NCBI GenBank assembly: GCA_022478985.1
Contig: JAKSZP010013342.1
Span: forward strand, 78,057-142,056
Length of the DNA: 64,000 nt
Reading direction: 5' to 3'
Origin: Massospora cicadina
Lineage: Eukaryota; Entomophthoromycota; Entomophthoromycetes; Entomophthorales; Entomophthoraceae
Made by a program: the position numbers and the translations under genes. Shown here piece by piece: positions 1-10,780 of the stretch. The notes below the pieces were generated by a model. The model was given only the letters and a program-made list of their open reading frames with translations, was not told the origin of the DNA and ran no database searches. Numbering within the stretch: position 1 is the first letter of the stretch; every line of letters starts with the position of its first letter.

Positions 1-2097
1 TGTATTTTAGATCAATAAAGATCCTACTAAAAGTGTTTGTCTAATAAGCTATCATGAAAAGAATTGAAATTTATTCATTGTTACCTTTTATGGAAGAAGT
101 TTCTAGTCAGCAAAGAAGGTTATCCATTAAAAGACTTAGTCTCTAAATCTACCAAACTATTATTTAATGAGCTTAATTTAGTGAGAATATCATATAAAAC
201 TAAGCTATCTATTGGTCATTTATTTGGCATAGTTATCTTCTCAATTAGGACAGTAGATGATAAAATTTTTTTAGTGAGATATACTTAAAAATTTTCTTTT
301 TTAGATTTTTATACATTAGTAACTAAAAGCTTTATAAACTTGTACACATTTAAGCTATAAATATCAATAAATAACTCATCCAATTCCAATACACATGATT
401 ATAATGAACATATGTTGATAACAATATTTAGAACAGTAACATGGAGAGCACTGAGTACCTTACATCTATTTGCTCAAATAATAAGGATAATAAATCCTCA
501 TAGTTTTTGAGCCTTATATTAACAGTAATAGAACTAGTGTCTTCTTCAATACTCATAAAATTAACAAATGACAGCGTGAAATAAACTGAAAATACTTTTG
601 ATATAATTATAGATCATATCAGATTAATCCAACTTTAGCCACTCTTTTATTACCAAAAGGATAAGGTTTATAATTGAAACTTTATCTGAAGTAAAGAGAA
701 ACAACATTGGAAATAGTGGGCTGACAGCTCAATGATAGTCAGGATTCCTTTGAGTTCTGGTATTTTTGTTCAACCCATAATTAATAACACTCAAAGATTC
801 TTGTAAGCTACTATTAAGCTCATGGCGTTTCTGTGTCCAGGAAGAGGAAGTTTCTTCCTGCACATGCCTATTTAAAAACTCAACACTAGTTTTACTTAAG
901 TTCAGAATGCTAATTTGTCAATAACAAAAATGACATTTAGGCTCAAACTTATATTGAGGAACTGGTGGAGCAACTAAAAATCAGAGTGCCAGTAGCTGCT
1001 CAAGTTCTTTCTTGGGCCATATTATTCAATTAGTGGTATGTGACCATTATAATCACTTCCATAAAATTAAAGCTCATGCTCATATAAATTACAATTTGAG
1101 AATCTGTTTAATCAGTCCAATTCATCAAGAAGAAGTATATACAATATGTAATCAATTATTATTTGATTAAAATTAATGTGTCTAAGCTGAACTAGCAGCA
1201 TTACAAAAAACATCAAAGAGTTGGCTAGACCCCAAAATTCCAAATATGGAGGAAAGAATATGAAGGTAACACCAAATTAAGTAAATATAGTCAGTCATAG
1301 CAGACTATTAGATAAAAATGCAGCTTCTTCCTTCATTAAAGCAGAATTAAAGGACGTCTTTCACTATTTTATAAAAAACCAAAGAAACGTGAGAGGATTT
1401 TAAAGCTTTTTGGTAAGCAGCTATTATCTTAAAAATAATAAAATTGTGATTTAGTCTGTCCAAAGATAAAATAAATATAATTTTATACTTAATTTCTATA
1501 TGTAACTAATAATTAGATGATGGATTTAATTAATATTGACGCTATTTTAACGTCTATATATAGAAACAACTTACCACTACTTTGTTTGTCTGCATTACTG
1601 ACTAAATTGGTACATAAGTTTTTATTGAAGACCATGTCAATTAGAGTTAGTATCAACTTATGATATATTTCTTTCCACCCAGCAGCGCTAAAGCATAAAT
1701 CCCTAATTTACGCTGATTTACCACGCCACAGAAGCTGTATACAATTGAATTACTTATTTATTATTACTTTCTCACCTTAGTGTCATTAAAGTGCATCAAA
1801 AATGTTTTTAATATCCTTAGTCAATTGTCCCCATTTATTTGTTATTGGATGAGAAATTTTCAATTGCTAAACATTATCAATAATTTACATCAATGAGAAC
1901 ACTGGTATTAGATTAACAGATTTTGATAAAATTGACACCTTGTAAGGGATATTGTTCTCAGTAGCTTCAAAAGCCAACCAGAATTAATATTATAAAATGC
2001 AAGCCCCAAAGCTATTGTCAATGCTAGATACTACAGCGTGCTTTATTTTAAGTTAATGAAACCTATTTAAAAGAAGTAAGTTCAAATTAGCTTTCTT
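1..2097. other. AT-rich stretch without recognisable gene
   Basis: I see no conserved domain, LTR pair or RNA gene here. The longest open frame (64-288, +) has no recognisable motif and an AT-driven composition. The right edge is set by the 5' LTR of E1. The five bases just before it (ttctt, 2093-2097) resemble the five after E1 (tgctt), so this stretch is probably the left flank of the E1 insertion site. Confidence 0.6.
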
Positions 2098-2868
2098 TGT
2101 TGGACAATTGCTCTCCCAGCTTCAAGGTAAGGATGTTTTGAGTCAAAATCAGCCAAAAGGAGGAAATTTTGGACATTTAATAGTCCACAATACAGATAAG
2201 AGCGATTTTACTACTAATAATAATGATAATAATAATAATAATGAGTTTATCATCCAAAAGAACCTGGCCAATTCTCAGTGGAACCCCACAAATTGGGGTA
2301 ACTCTATTTCAAATACCTCACAAGCAATTAAACTATAATCAGGCAGTTGATTGCTCTGAACATGCAGTGGAACCTGGGGCGTCCATCAGATGGTTCTCCG
2401 CCAGCCACAACCAGTTTCATTTGAGCACCTAAGTGGGGACCAACCCCTTTTATAGGCTTGGTGGGGGTCTCCCAAGGTGCAGTAGATTTATCAAAAGGGG
2501 ATTGATTAAAGCTTATTATACTTGTTACCCCATGGGTACATCTTGCAAAATAATAACTCCCCTTCTATTTTTCAACCAAAGTGAAGCAAGTTTTCTGAGC
2601 TTCATAAGTTAGAATACATATTCCTTATTTGGACCTTACTAAGCTGATCTGAACTTACCATTGAATTCCCTTTGAGCCTCAATACAGTTTAATTACTGAC
2701 CGGTCAGATATTGAGAGTTTGTTTTCCCCCACATGGTGAAACTAATAAACCTTATAAAAACCAACCTTTTATTTATTAGTGTTTTTAGCCTTTCTTATTT
2801 ATAAGACCTGTTGTGGAATCCAGAGGCATCCAAGCACCAGTGAGCATCACAAAAGCTGGATTCCCACA
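2098..2868 (+). repeat. E1 5' LTR
   Basis: It aligns end to end with 7751-8502. Both copies share the start TGT(T/C)GGACA, a nearby CTCCCAGCTTCAA segment, a second internal TGTCGGAC-like repeat about 70 bp in, and the 3' end with the AAAAGCTGGATTC motif before CACA. The divergence between the copies shows an old insertion. Position 2444-2456 reads ccccttttatagg, a TATA-like box on the antisense strand. Confidence 0.9.
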
Positions 2869-2890
2869 AAGTTGTGCTCACTACAGTAGC
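2869..2890 (+). promoter_or_regulatory. Putative primer binding site of E1
   Basis: Directly after the 5' LTR the sequence TTGTGCTCACTACAG (2872-2886) matches the segment in the same place in E7 (63657) and, with changes, in E2, E4 and E6. Its position and conservation argue for the minus-strand primer site. The matching tRNA 3' end (…GAGCACCA) is inferred, not identified. Confidence 0.55.
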
Positions 2891-3174
2891 TACCCTGTAT
2901 ACTAAGTATCATCCTCAAAAATGGAGGCTTTAAAATGAGTAACCCTCCAACCCTTACCTTCCAACTGAGTAAGAGTAGTTTCCCTGGAGAAGTAATTCAC
3001 CAGCGTTCTATCTCATCTTAAAAGAGCTGGAGCAGCGCTCCTTAAAACCCCCTCTTAAAGACAAGTAATCCTGGTGAAGTGAGCATTGCTTTCTTATTGT
3101 ATGTTTACGAATCTGCTATGCATAGCGCAACTGATAAGCAAAAAGTTTAACAGATCCTTCCTTGCTTAAGTTGC

Positions 3175-3510
3175 TTGGCACATGAGGTGATAGTTCCTTA
3201 CATGAAAAATATACATACTTGGGCAGAGGTGAAAAAGGCTCTCTTGGCTGAATATAGTTCAAAGCAGAGTCTTAACAGGGATAAACAGGCCTTTATGCGC
3301 CTTAGCATGAATGAGGGCGAACCAACCGCTTCCTTTGCTGAGCAATTTTACCTCGCTGCGCAAAGATTGTCAACATCTAACATGCTAACCCTGGATGATG
3401 CTATCGCAGCCATGTTAACTGGGTTAGCTTCCCAACCCTCTCTATCCAGGAATATCATTTCAGTGAAACACCACTTCAAAAACATCTGCGACATAAAAGA
3501 GGCTCTGTAG
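3175..3510 (+). pseudogene. gag: E1 gag (capsid) remnant
   Basis: This open segment of 111 codons matches the Ty3/gypsy retrotransposon Gag capsid region. It has the pattern of a Trp in a short helix (HTWAEVKKAL), then a Phe-Ala-Glu-x-Phe segment (FAEQFY) and a leucine-rich C-terminal part. The FAEQFY block is clearly related to FAEKFY in E4 gag (about 18586), which supports the call. Gag would form the virus-like particle. The frame is broken on both sides, and no CCHC knuckle is visible downstream. The ATG here is not necessarily the true start. Confidence 0.7.
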
Positions 3511-4131
3511 ACGTTGCTGATTTCCATTCATGTGCAAAACTAATGAAGTTGAGGTGAAGCCTTCAGCTCTAACCATTGATGATCTTTTACCTGTTACTGT
3601 TGGGAGTGAGCCCACCTGTGCCTACCCTCTCTGTGAAACCTGCTTCCTCAGTGCAACTTAAAAAGATATTAAGCCCTCATGTAAATCAGAGACCTGTAAA
3701 GTAGTTAATACTATACTCCCACATAAGATCTCTAAAGCCACTATGCCTTCCTTCCAGCTAAGCTGATAGTTGCGCACCCTAAGGGTAACCCCTGCAACAA
3801 TAAAGGGCTTGCTGAAAAACGTATGGTCAGAAGATAGCTACCAACCTCATGTGGCCGTCTCCCCTACCTCAATTGCAACCTTTGCAGTAGTTTAGAATAC
3901 CCTAGAGTATAAGTCTGATGGGGTTATGATGATGTTGACTAATACTTATTGGGAGCTCCCATGGAAGTGGAGGTCTCTGATTGATTGAACGCTAAAGGAA
4001 TAGACGAAACCACCATACCTGAGGAAACGTACCTCAGCCAAATTTCAAGGTGCCCAAAAGTTATTTAAACTTCTAGCGACGGCTGTGAGTTCTTAGCTGT
4101 CTTGATTTGACCTCTTCAGCTGGTACATACC

Positions 4132-4335
4132 ATGAAATCCATCAAGGATAAATACCTTGAAACTTTTTATAAATTAACCTCCGCTTTCCAGCTCAAGGAG
4201 GTCTTGGCCTTGTCTCTTAATTTTGAAGGAACATTCACCAAGGTGGAAGTGGTCATTCAAAAAGTCCAGTTAATGGCCATCCTGGATACTGGCTCCCCAA
4301 TTAATGTGATCTTCACTAAGCTCATAAAAAGATAA
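4132..4335 (+). pseudogene. E1 aspartic protease remnant
   Basis: The frame carries LDTGSPINVIF around 4275-4310, which is the Asp-Thr-Gly-Ser active-site loop of a retropepsin followed by the usual hydrophobic run. This protease would cleave the Gag-Pol polyprotein. The catalytic Asp is kept. The following part, with the second conserved segment (DMLIGTQF at about 4486-4510), is in another frame, so the domain is split by a frameshift. Confidence 0.8.
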
Positions 4336-4694
4336 AGCTGGCACCTGACTTGGAGTATAATTGAAAATTTGGAACTGCTTGCCCTAATACCACTCTTGCC
4401 ATTGGGCATATTCTTCCCTTCCAATTATAAACTGGGAAGCTCATCTTATCAGCCCCAGCAGTGGCGTTGGATAACAACACTTATGATATGCTCATAGGTA
4501 CCCAATTTATTCTCAAGTATGAGGGGATTAATAACATGAAGCAAGGTTTTTCCCTCATTACTTGACCACAAAGCCCCTTTAGTTTTATCCAATAAAGAGC
4601 CCGGCAAGAACAAATTACTCTTGCCTGACTGAATATCCCTTTTTCAGCTATGACTTTACATTATACCAACTCTGGGCGCAAAACAAAGAAATTG

Positions 4695-5005
4695 CCCAAT
4701 TCAGTGGATGCTAGAGATGGTATCCCTTTCTATGCTTCAGATGAGGTCTTGATTAAACTTGGTGAAAAACGAGGTGTTGACAAAAAAATCAAGCTCTAAT
4801 TCCCACACCACTGTTTGTTGCACCTCATATATATTGAGGGTGTTAGTCCCTTGGAGCCTCAGATATTTCCTGGAGTTCTAGACCCAGCCTATCAGAGGCC
4901 TATTACTCTGCTGTTGGGAAACCTCACCACAAAGGACATAGTTGTAAGAAAACACCAGGAGATTAGCAGAGGTTTGTTTGTCTCTGTGGAGAACATTGAA
5001 CAAAT
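4695..5005 (+). pseudogene. E1 dUTPase-like domain between protease and RT
   Basis: The stretch resembles a trimeric dUTPase. A motif 1-like segment (ARDGIPFYAS, about 4710-4740) is followed by FPGVLDPAYQRPI (about 4866-4905), which fits dUTPase motif 3 (GVID-x-DYRG) with its catalytic Asp and stacking Tyr kept. After that come LLLGNLTTKD and a basic segment ending in Glu-Ile, like the N-x-S/T-D and KGDRIAQ parts. A stop lies between the two parts near 4797. Domain identity rests on this spacing and on the better preserved copy in E4. Whether it was ever an active dUTPase is not known. Confidence 0.6.
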
Positions 5006-5144
5006 TCACTCCATTGGCTCTACGTTGAATATGGGCCTGCCAACGGATAACCTGGTATGCGCCTTACCCAATGTCCATATCTCGGATGAGCTGACCCCAG
5101 ATAAACTTGACAAAGTTTACACTCTATTGGAAGAATTTAGTTAA

Positions 5145-5870
5145 ATATATTCCAAATCAGACAATGACTATACCACATGAAGGGCTGGTGCCACTCCATT
5201 AATGTGGGTAATGTACATCCCATTTGGTCAAAACCTTACCAAAAATCAAAAGTGGAAGAACAGCAAATGAGAACAGAACTCAAGAAGTTACTAGACGCGG
5301 GGTTACAAGTTCCTTCAAAAAACCCTTGGTCTTCTCCCTTTTGCTCATCAAAAAGAAAAATGGAGGTCATCAGATAGTCATGGACTACCAAAAATTAAAT
5401 AGCCTCATAAAAGGATAACTATCCTATCCCCTGCATTGATGACACCCTGGCCCAACTCTCTGGCTTTAACTTCTTCTCCGCCATGGGCGTAGCTAGTGGC
5501 TATTGGCAAATGGACCTTTCCCCTGAAGAAAAGGAGAAATGTGCTCTCATTTGCAGTGAGGGTCTCTTTCAACCCACTTGATTAACTCAAGTGTTATGCA
5601 ACTCATCTGCAACTTTCCAACGTGCTATGGACCATATCATGCAAGTCTTAAGTTAAGTTGCATCATTGTCTACTTCAATGACATCACGGTTTTCTCAAAA
5701 AACTTTAGAGAACATCTTGATCACATGAAGGAGGTTTTTCAACGTTTATATGAGTCAAATATCAAGTTAAAACCCTCAAAGCATACCTTTTTTTTAGTAC
5801 TAGATGGTCCCCCTCAAAGCATACCTTCTTCCAAAGGAAATTGAATTTCCTTGGCCATTCCATTTCTTAA
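5145..5870 (+). pseudogene. pol: E1 reverse transcriptase remnant
   Basis: RT motifs appear in order over several frames: a KSKVEEQ entry segment (about 5240), LIKKKNGG..IVMDYQKLN (about 5340-5400), FSAMGVASGYWQMDL (about 5472-5520), CNFPTCY-like thumb entry, and VYFNDITVFS (about 5670-5700). The last is the YxDD box, here Tyr-Phe-Asn-Asp, so the first catalytic Asp of the pair is lost. The 3' part is disrupted by a 21-bp LINE-tail insertion with a 17-bp duplication at 5773-5827, which adds 38 bp and shifts the frame. Confidence 0.85.
5773..5827 (-). mobile_element. Micro-insertion of a LINE 3' tail with 17-bp TSD
   Basis: The 17-mer ccctcaaagcatacctt occurs at 5773-5789 and again at 5811-5827. 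The 21 bases between begin with six T and, on the - strand, read ggaccatctagtacta followed by a short A run. The same tail sits between another perfect duplication at 53425-53478. This is the structure of target-primed reverse transcription that stopped after the first 20 or so bases of the element 3' end. Confidence 0.85.
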
Positions 5871-6119
5871 GAGAGAATATAACCCATCAAAGATAAAGTT
5901 GAAGCTATCTCAAAAATGCCTCTCTCTAAAAATTTACAGGATATTCAGGTGTTTCTAGGGATGATGAGGTATGACCATAAGTTTATCCCCAAGTTCACCC
6001 AGCTCAGCGAACCCCTTGTCCGCCTACTGAATAATACACCCCTTTCCAGTGGAGTGCCGAACAAAAGGCCACTTTTGAGACGCTGAAGAATCTTCTACAA
6101 CAACGTCCTATCCTGAGGC

Positions 6120-6595
6120 ATCCCAATTATAATATACCGTTTTTCTTGTTTACTGACGCCTCTGATTAAGCAGTTGGGGCCGTCTTAGCCCAACTGGATG
6201 AAAATGGTGTAGAACATCCTGTATCCTATTTCAGTAAGATGCTTTCATAAGCAGTACGAAACAACAGCGTTACAGATAAGAAGTGCCATGCTGTTCTGTT
6301 AGTTGTGAAGCACTACCGCCATTTCCTATATGGGACCACCTTCAGTGTGGTTATGGACCACACTTTGTTGAAATGGTTACAGAACATGAATGATCCTACA
6401 TGTCGGTTAGCTCGCTGGGCTCTAAAGCTCCAGCATTATGGCATGAAGATTGAACACCGTGCTGGAACCTGTCACATGAATATTGATGGGTTAATTTGGC
6501 TGCCAGTCCTTCACTTGGATAATAGTGAGGCGGAGTGGTTATATGACCTCTTAATGACCCCCAATGAATGGGAGGATGAGGATGAGCCTGTCTAG
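6120..6595 (+). pseudogene. E1 RNase H remnant
   Basis: The Ty3/gypsy RNase H pattern is visible: FLFTDASD (about 6145, first catalytic Asp), VGAVLAQLDE, HPVSYFSKML, TDKKCHAVLLVVKHYRHFLYG (about 6270-6330) and VVMDHTLLKWL (about 6350-6380). It would degrade the RNA strand during reverse transcription. TGA or TAA replaces conserved residues after TDASD and in the FSKMLS segment. Confidence 0.85.
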
Positions 6596-6659
6596 AAGAT
6601 GTTAGACTGGCACTCCCACAACACCAAAGTGGAGAAAGGGAAGTTGTATAAGCAGGTGG

Positions 6660-7750
6660 TGGCAAAATGACTGCCTTACATTTGGCCCTTGGAACGCATA
6701 CCTGCTATCATGGAAGCTCACTTCACCATGGGTCATTGAGGGGCAAAGAAAATTTATGAGTGGATTAAGGATTGGTACTATTGGGAAGGGATTATGAAAA
6801 CCATTGTCAAAGACTTTGATGCCTGCATCACCTCTAAGAAGCAATCAAGTTTTAAGACTAGATGCCAATATTAACCAACTGCTCCTTAACAACCATTCTA
6901 CACCATCAGTCTGGATGTAGTAGGTCCCCTCCCTCAGACTACTGGTGGAAACAGATTTATCCTCGTAGCCATTGACCACTTCAATATTTTGGTTGAAGCT
7001 GTGGCTGTCCCTGGCTAAACGGCCAAGGACACAGCCACATTTTTACATCAAAACATTTTCTCTCAACATTGATGTCCACAGGTACTACTCTTAGCGGTAA
7101 AAACTTCAACTATAAGATTAGTCAAAATACTGGCTACTTCTATGGGAGCCCAACAACTCTTATCAGCTCTATATAATCCATCTACTAATGGGACTGAGGA
7201 GAGGGCAAATGGATTCTTGGTCTCCATTTTACGAAAAATAGCTTTTTTTGAACCACTCCACTGGGATCAATTCCTATCTAGTGCTTTTATGGCCTACCGG
7301 ATTAGTTATCACTGGATCTTGACTATGTTCCCTTTTCATGTCTTGTATGGGCGGGAACCAAGAATACCTGCTCTATTAGCCAAAGATATCTTCATCTCTA
7401 GATCTGAGGAACCCAAGGAAGCTATGAGAAGATTGGTTCAGTGCATCATCCAGCTCCAATATGAGGCTATGACCAATTTAGCTAAAACGGTGACTAAAGA
7501 AGGACAGACTGCCAATGAGCTCTGAACCCCCTACTTACATTTCAAGTGTCTGACATGGTATTATACTACCAAAACTGCATCACTCCTAGAAGCGGCAAAA
7601 TTGGATCAATTTGGGAGGGTCCTTTCACCATCACCTACATGAGAGGAAATGTGTACTCTATAAAGTCCTTGTCTACTGGGATTAACATCAATTGGGTACA
7701 TGACAGCTTCCTACGGACCTATTCTCCCCCCACCATTCTTGAGGGGGTGA
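6660..7750 (+). pseudogene. E1 integrase remnant
   Basis: An N-terminal zinc-finger-like region (EAHFTMGH at about 6715, ACITSK at about 6820) leads into the core: SLDVVGPLPQTTGGNRFILVAIDHF (about 6910-6980, first catalytic Asp) and YNPSTNGTEERANGFL (about 7170-7215, with the catalytic Glu). The C-terminal part has MVLYYQN…GKIGSIWEGPFTI and INWVHDSFL, ending at the purine tract before the 3' LTR. No chromodomain follows. The core is interrupted by stops around 7015-7080, and the middle Asp is not convincingly kept. Confidence 0.85.
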
Positions 7751-8502
7751 TGTCGGACATTTTCCCTCCCAGCTTCAATATAATAATGTTTTACGTCAAA
7801 ATTGGCTGAAAGGAGGAAATGTCGGACTTTTACAAGTCCACAATACAGATAAGAGCGATTTTAATGATATTAACGAGGTTATCACCCAAAAGACCCTAAC
7901 CAATTCTCAGTGGAACCCCACAAATTGGAGTAACTCTATTTCAAATACCTCATGGGCAATTAAACCTAAAACAAGCAATCATATTGATCCAATCACGCAG
8001 CAGACTCTGGGGCATCTATCAGATGGTTCTTTCCCAGCCAAAACCAAATCCATTAAGTACCTAAGCGGGGACAAGACCCTTTTATAGGCTTGTGGGGGTC
8101 CCCCAAGGTGCAGTGATTTTATCAAAAGGGGATTGTCTAAAATTTATTATATTTTAACCCCATGGGTACGTCTTGCCAAATAAAATCTCCCCATCCATTG
8201 TTCAGCCAAAGTGAAGCAAGTTTTCTGAGCTTCAATAGGCTGAATATACATATTTCCTTGTTTGGACCTTAATAAGCTGATATGAACTTATCCTTGAGTT
8301 CCCTTTGACCCTCAATACAGTTTAAATACTGTCTGGTCAAATATTGTGAAGGTTCATTTTCCCCCATGCAGTGACACTAATAAACTTTATAACAACCGAA
8401 TTTTTCTTTATTAGTGTTTTTAGCCTTTTTATTTATAAAACCTGTTGTGGAATCCAGCGGCGTCCAAGCACCAGAGAGCATCACAAAAGCTGGATTCTCA
8501 CA
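7751..8502 (+). repeat. E1 3' LTR
   Basis: It is the partner of 2098-2868, with start TGTCGGACAT directly after the purine tract and end TTCTCACA. At 8077-8089 it carries the same antisense TATA-like box (cccttttataggc) as the other copies. It is followed by tgctt, the probable right-hand target duplication. Confidence 0.9.
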
Positions 8503-10762
8503 TGCTTGGTCACTGTCCCCAAACATTTATCTTAGTTTATTAGGTGCAACCTACATGTGAATCTGAAATATGATGTTGCTGTTTCAATTTTAACATTGTG
8601 GTGCTCTCTATATGGAAAGTCCTGAAGCTCTACTTACTGACTTTAGTAGGATAGATCTCAATTTAAACCTTTTTGCCCTTGACCTCAGCGCCAAAATCTT
8701 TTTACAAGCTTATGGATGAGGGTGACTCTACCATAGATTTTTTCCACGGCAATAGCTCAGAAAGTGAGGAGGTGGACGCCCCTACAGCAGTGCTTTCCCA
8801 TTTAGCCCATTATTATCAGAGGCTTATACCAAGTTGTCTAAAGTCTCCCCATACTAGCTTCAGGAGATATCATAATTACCAATTTATTGTTACTAATTTA
8901 CCTCCTCCAATGAGAAAAAGCTTGACTGGGAATTTTTTGCAAATATAATTTCTAGGAAATTTTTAAAACCTACCATCTTTTCTATGACATACCAGTTAGT
9001 GATATGGTCGAGAAACTCACTATACAAGAAAAATCTTATTTAAGTTGGCACTAAATACGTTCTCCATTTTACTAGCCATGTCCAGCACATATTAGACCAT
9101 CAGCATATCGACATTAGCATCTTAGCTGCGTTCATGGGAGCTCAACTGTTGAATGGTTGAATTGACCTGAATTGTCAGGCAATAAGATAAAGGAAATAAC
9201 ATTATTAGCTTACTTTTAATTTATTATATCTCATATTGAACATATCAGTGATTAAGGACCAAAAGTATCCCAAGTACATTAAAACTTGGGATTTGAATCT
9301 TAGAAAATCACTTATTTATACTCAAATTTATAACCCAGGATTGGGGGTTTGTGGTTAAGTTGAACTTAATAATAGTCAACTTAATGGCCCAGGATAAATG
9401 GCTTTGTTGGTCTAAGGCAAATTTAGTTTTTAATGTCAATTGAGTTTACAATTATATTGATTACTAATTAGTGGTACAAGTTGCCTTGGTATATGCTACC
9501 ATTTCTTGAGAGGAGCAATAGTCTAGCTATTGTTGGACATGTCAGAATAAATGCTGTCCTGAATTAGTTATGTCATTGGGTCACTGACCATGAGGCCAAG
9601 CTGGATTATAGAATGACGCCAAATGCATTGTAAGCCTCTGGTCACTTGCACCGCAAATTCTGATTAAAATGGAAATGCAAGTCAGGGTGCCATGGGTTAG
9701 ATATGGGTAACATCAAATTTTATAAACCTTGTTAAAACTTGATAAATAAGATAAATCTTTTCGTTTAATAATTGGTTGTTAGTTTAATACACTACTTGAT
9801 GTATTCAATACTTTTTCAGCTGTTTTAAGTCAAGAAAGTATTTGTTATCAGGAAGGTCAGGGCAGAGAACCGTTGTACAATTGTTGGAAATTCAGTTGAC
9901 CACATTATCCATATTGATTGCTAATTAGAATTTGAAGATTGTTAAAAGCATCTATTATCTATCAATTTTTGCTGAATAAATTATTAGTTGTAATTAACTA
10001 AAGAATATAATCTGACAATTGGCTTTGATTAATATTACATTGAGGATCATCCTTAACTAAATTAAAATTATAATTAACCAAAAGATATAATCAAATGATT
10101 GGTTTCAATAAATGTTTAGTTGGTGATCATCCCCAACAATATTAGTTTAGGCAATTCAAAGAGGGCTTGATTGCCAATAGTCAGTTTACTATATTAATTC
10201 GCTCAAGCAGAGGCGCTGAACAATTAAGGTCGTTTCAATGATGCTACTGAAGAATTTTACCGCTTGTTTTGGTGGTAGCTAGTAGTTAGAATCAGGTAAC
10301 AAGGCCATCAGCCCATTTGTGTATGGTTCCTAACACAAAGGGATGATTTTCAATATGTGAAAGGTTACACTGCTGAGGATTAACTAAATCAAAGGCATTT
10401 GCCATCATTGGAAGTTAATCCTAAAAGTTAGAAGTTTTCAGGAGAAGAATCAGTTGATTTTCAGAAAATAATCTGAAAAGTTGTCCGTCTTCTGCCTATA
10501 AAAATCCCTAGCATTCTATAATAAAAAAAGAATTCAACTGATATATAATAAAATATATTTACTTCTAAATTGAAAATTGAAGGGATATGGGTTCCTAGTT
10601 GTTTTTCTCAAATACAGTTTGCCATAGTGGATTCGTTGCCACTTATTGTTGAGGCTCAATTTACTAATTGTCACTATCCAGCTAAGTACTTTTATTAATA
10701 TTAAAACCAACCTGTGCAGTATACTAACCCAAAGTTTATAACAAGTAAATGACAGGAGAGTA
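8503..10762 (+). other. Degraded coding-like DNA of unknown identity
   Basis: From about 8610 to 9460 long segments on the + strand read like decayed protein code: MESPEALLTDFSRIDL near 8613, a segment around 9060-9150 with HFTSHVQHIL and AAFMGAQLLNG, and NPGLGVCG near 9330. TGA and TAG are scattered through them. I do not recognise the family. The segments could be one old gene or transposon ORF. From 9900 to 10762 I see only AT-rich DNA. Confidence 0.35.
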
Positions 10763-10780
10763 CAGCCTTGGTGGTGTTAT

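Larger units (their letters stand above)
2098..8502 (+). mobile_element. E1, complete but inactivated Ty3/gypsy LTR retrotransposon
   Basis: The two ends of this 6.4-kb element are direct repeats that begin TGT and end CACA. Between them, in order, are remnants of gag, aspartic protease, a dUTPase-like domain, reverse transcriptase, RNase H and integrase. Protease-RT-RNaseH-integrase order defines Ty3/gypsy (Metaviridae). A purine tract (gagggggtga, 7741-7750) lies directly before the 3' LTR, and a primer-site-like motif lies just after the 5' LTR. Flanking pentamers ttctt and tgctt match at four of five positions. Stops and frameshifts occur in every domain, so it cannot act autonomously. 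Confidence 0.93.

Noticed and set aside
2158..2170. Second TGTCGGAC-like start about 70 bp inside the E1 LTRs, suggesting a tandem LTR or an LTR start at 2167 and 7820
   Set aside because: The sequence upstream of it is shared by both LTRs back to 2098 and 7751, and the purine tract lies before 7751. The LTR therefore starts at the outer TGT and the inner one is an internal repeat.
2219..2244. AAT/ATA microsatellite in the E1 5' LTR as a regulatory array
   Set aside because: It is a short simple repeat absent from the 3' LTR at the same place, so it is replication slippage.
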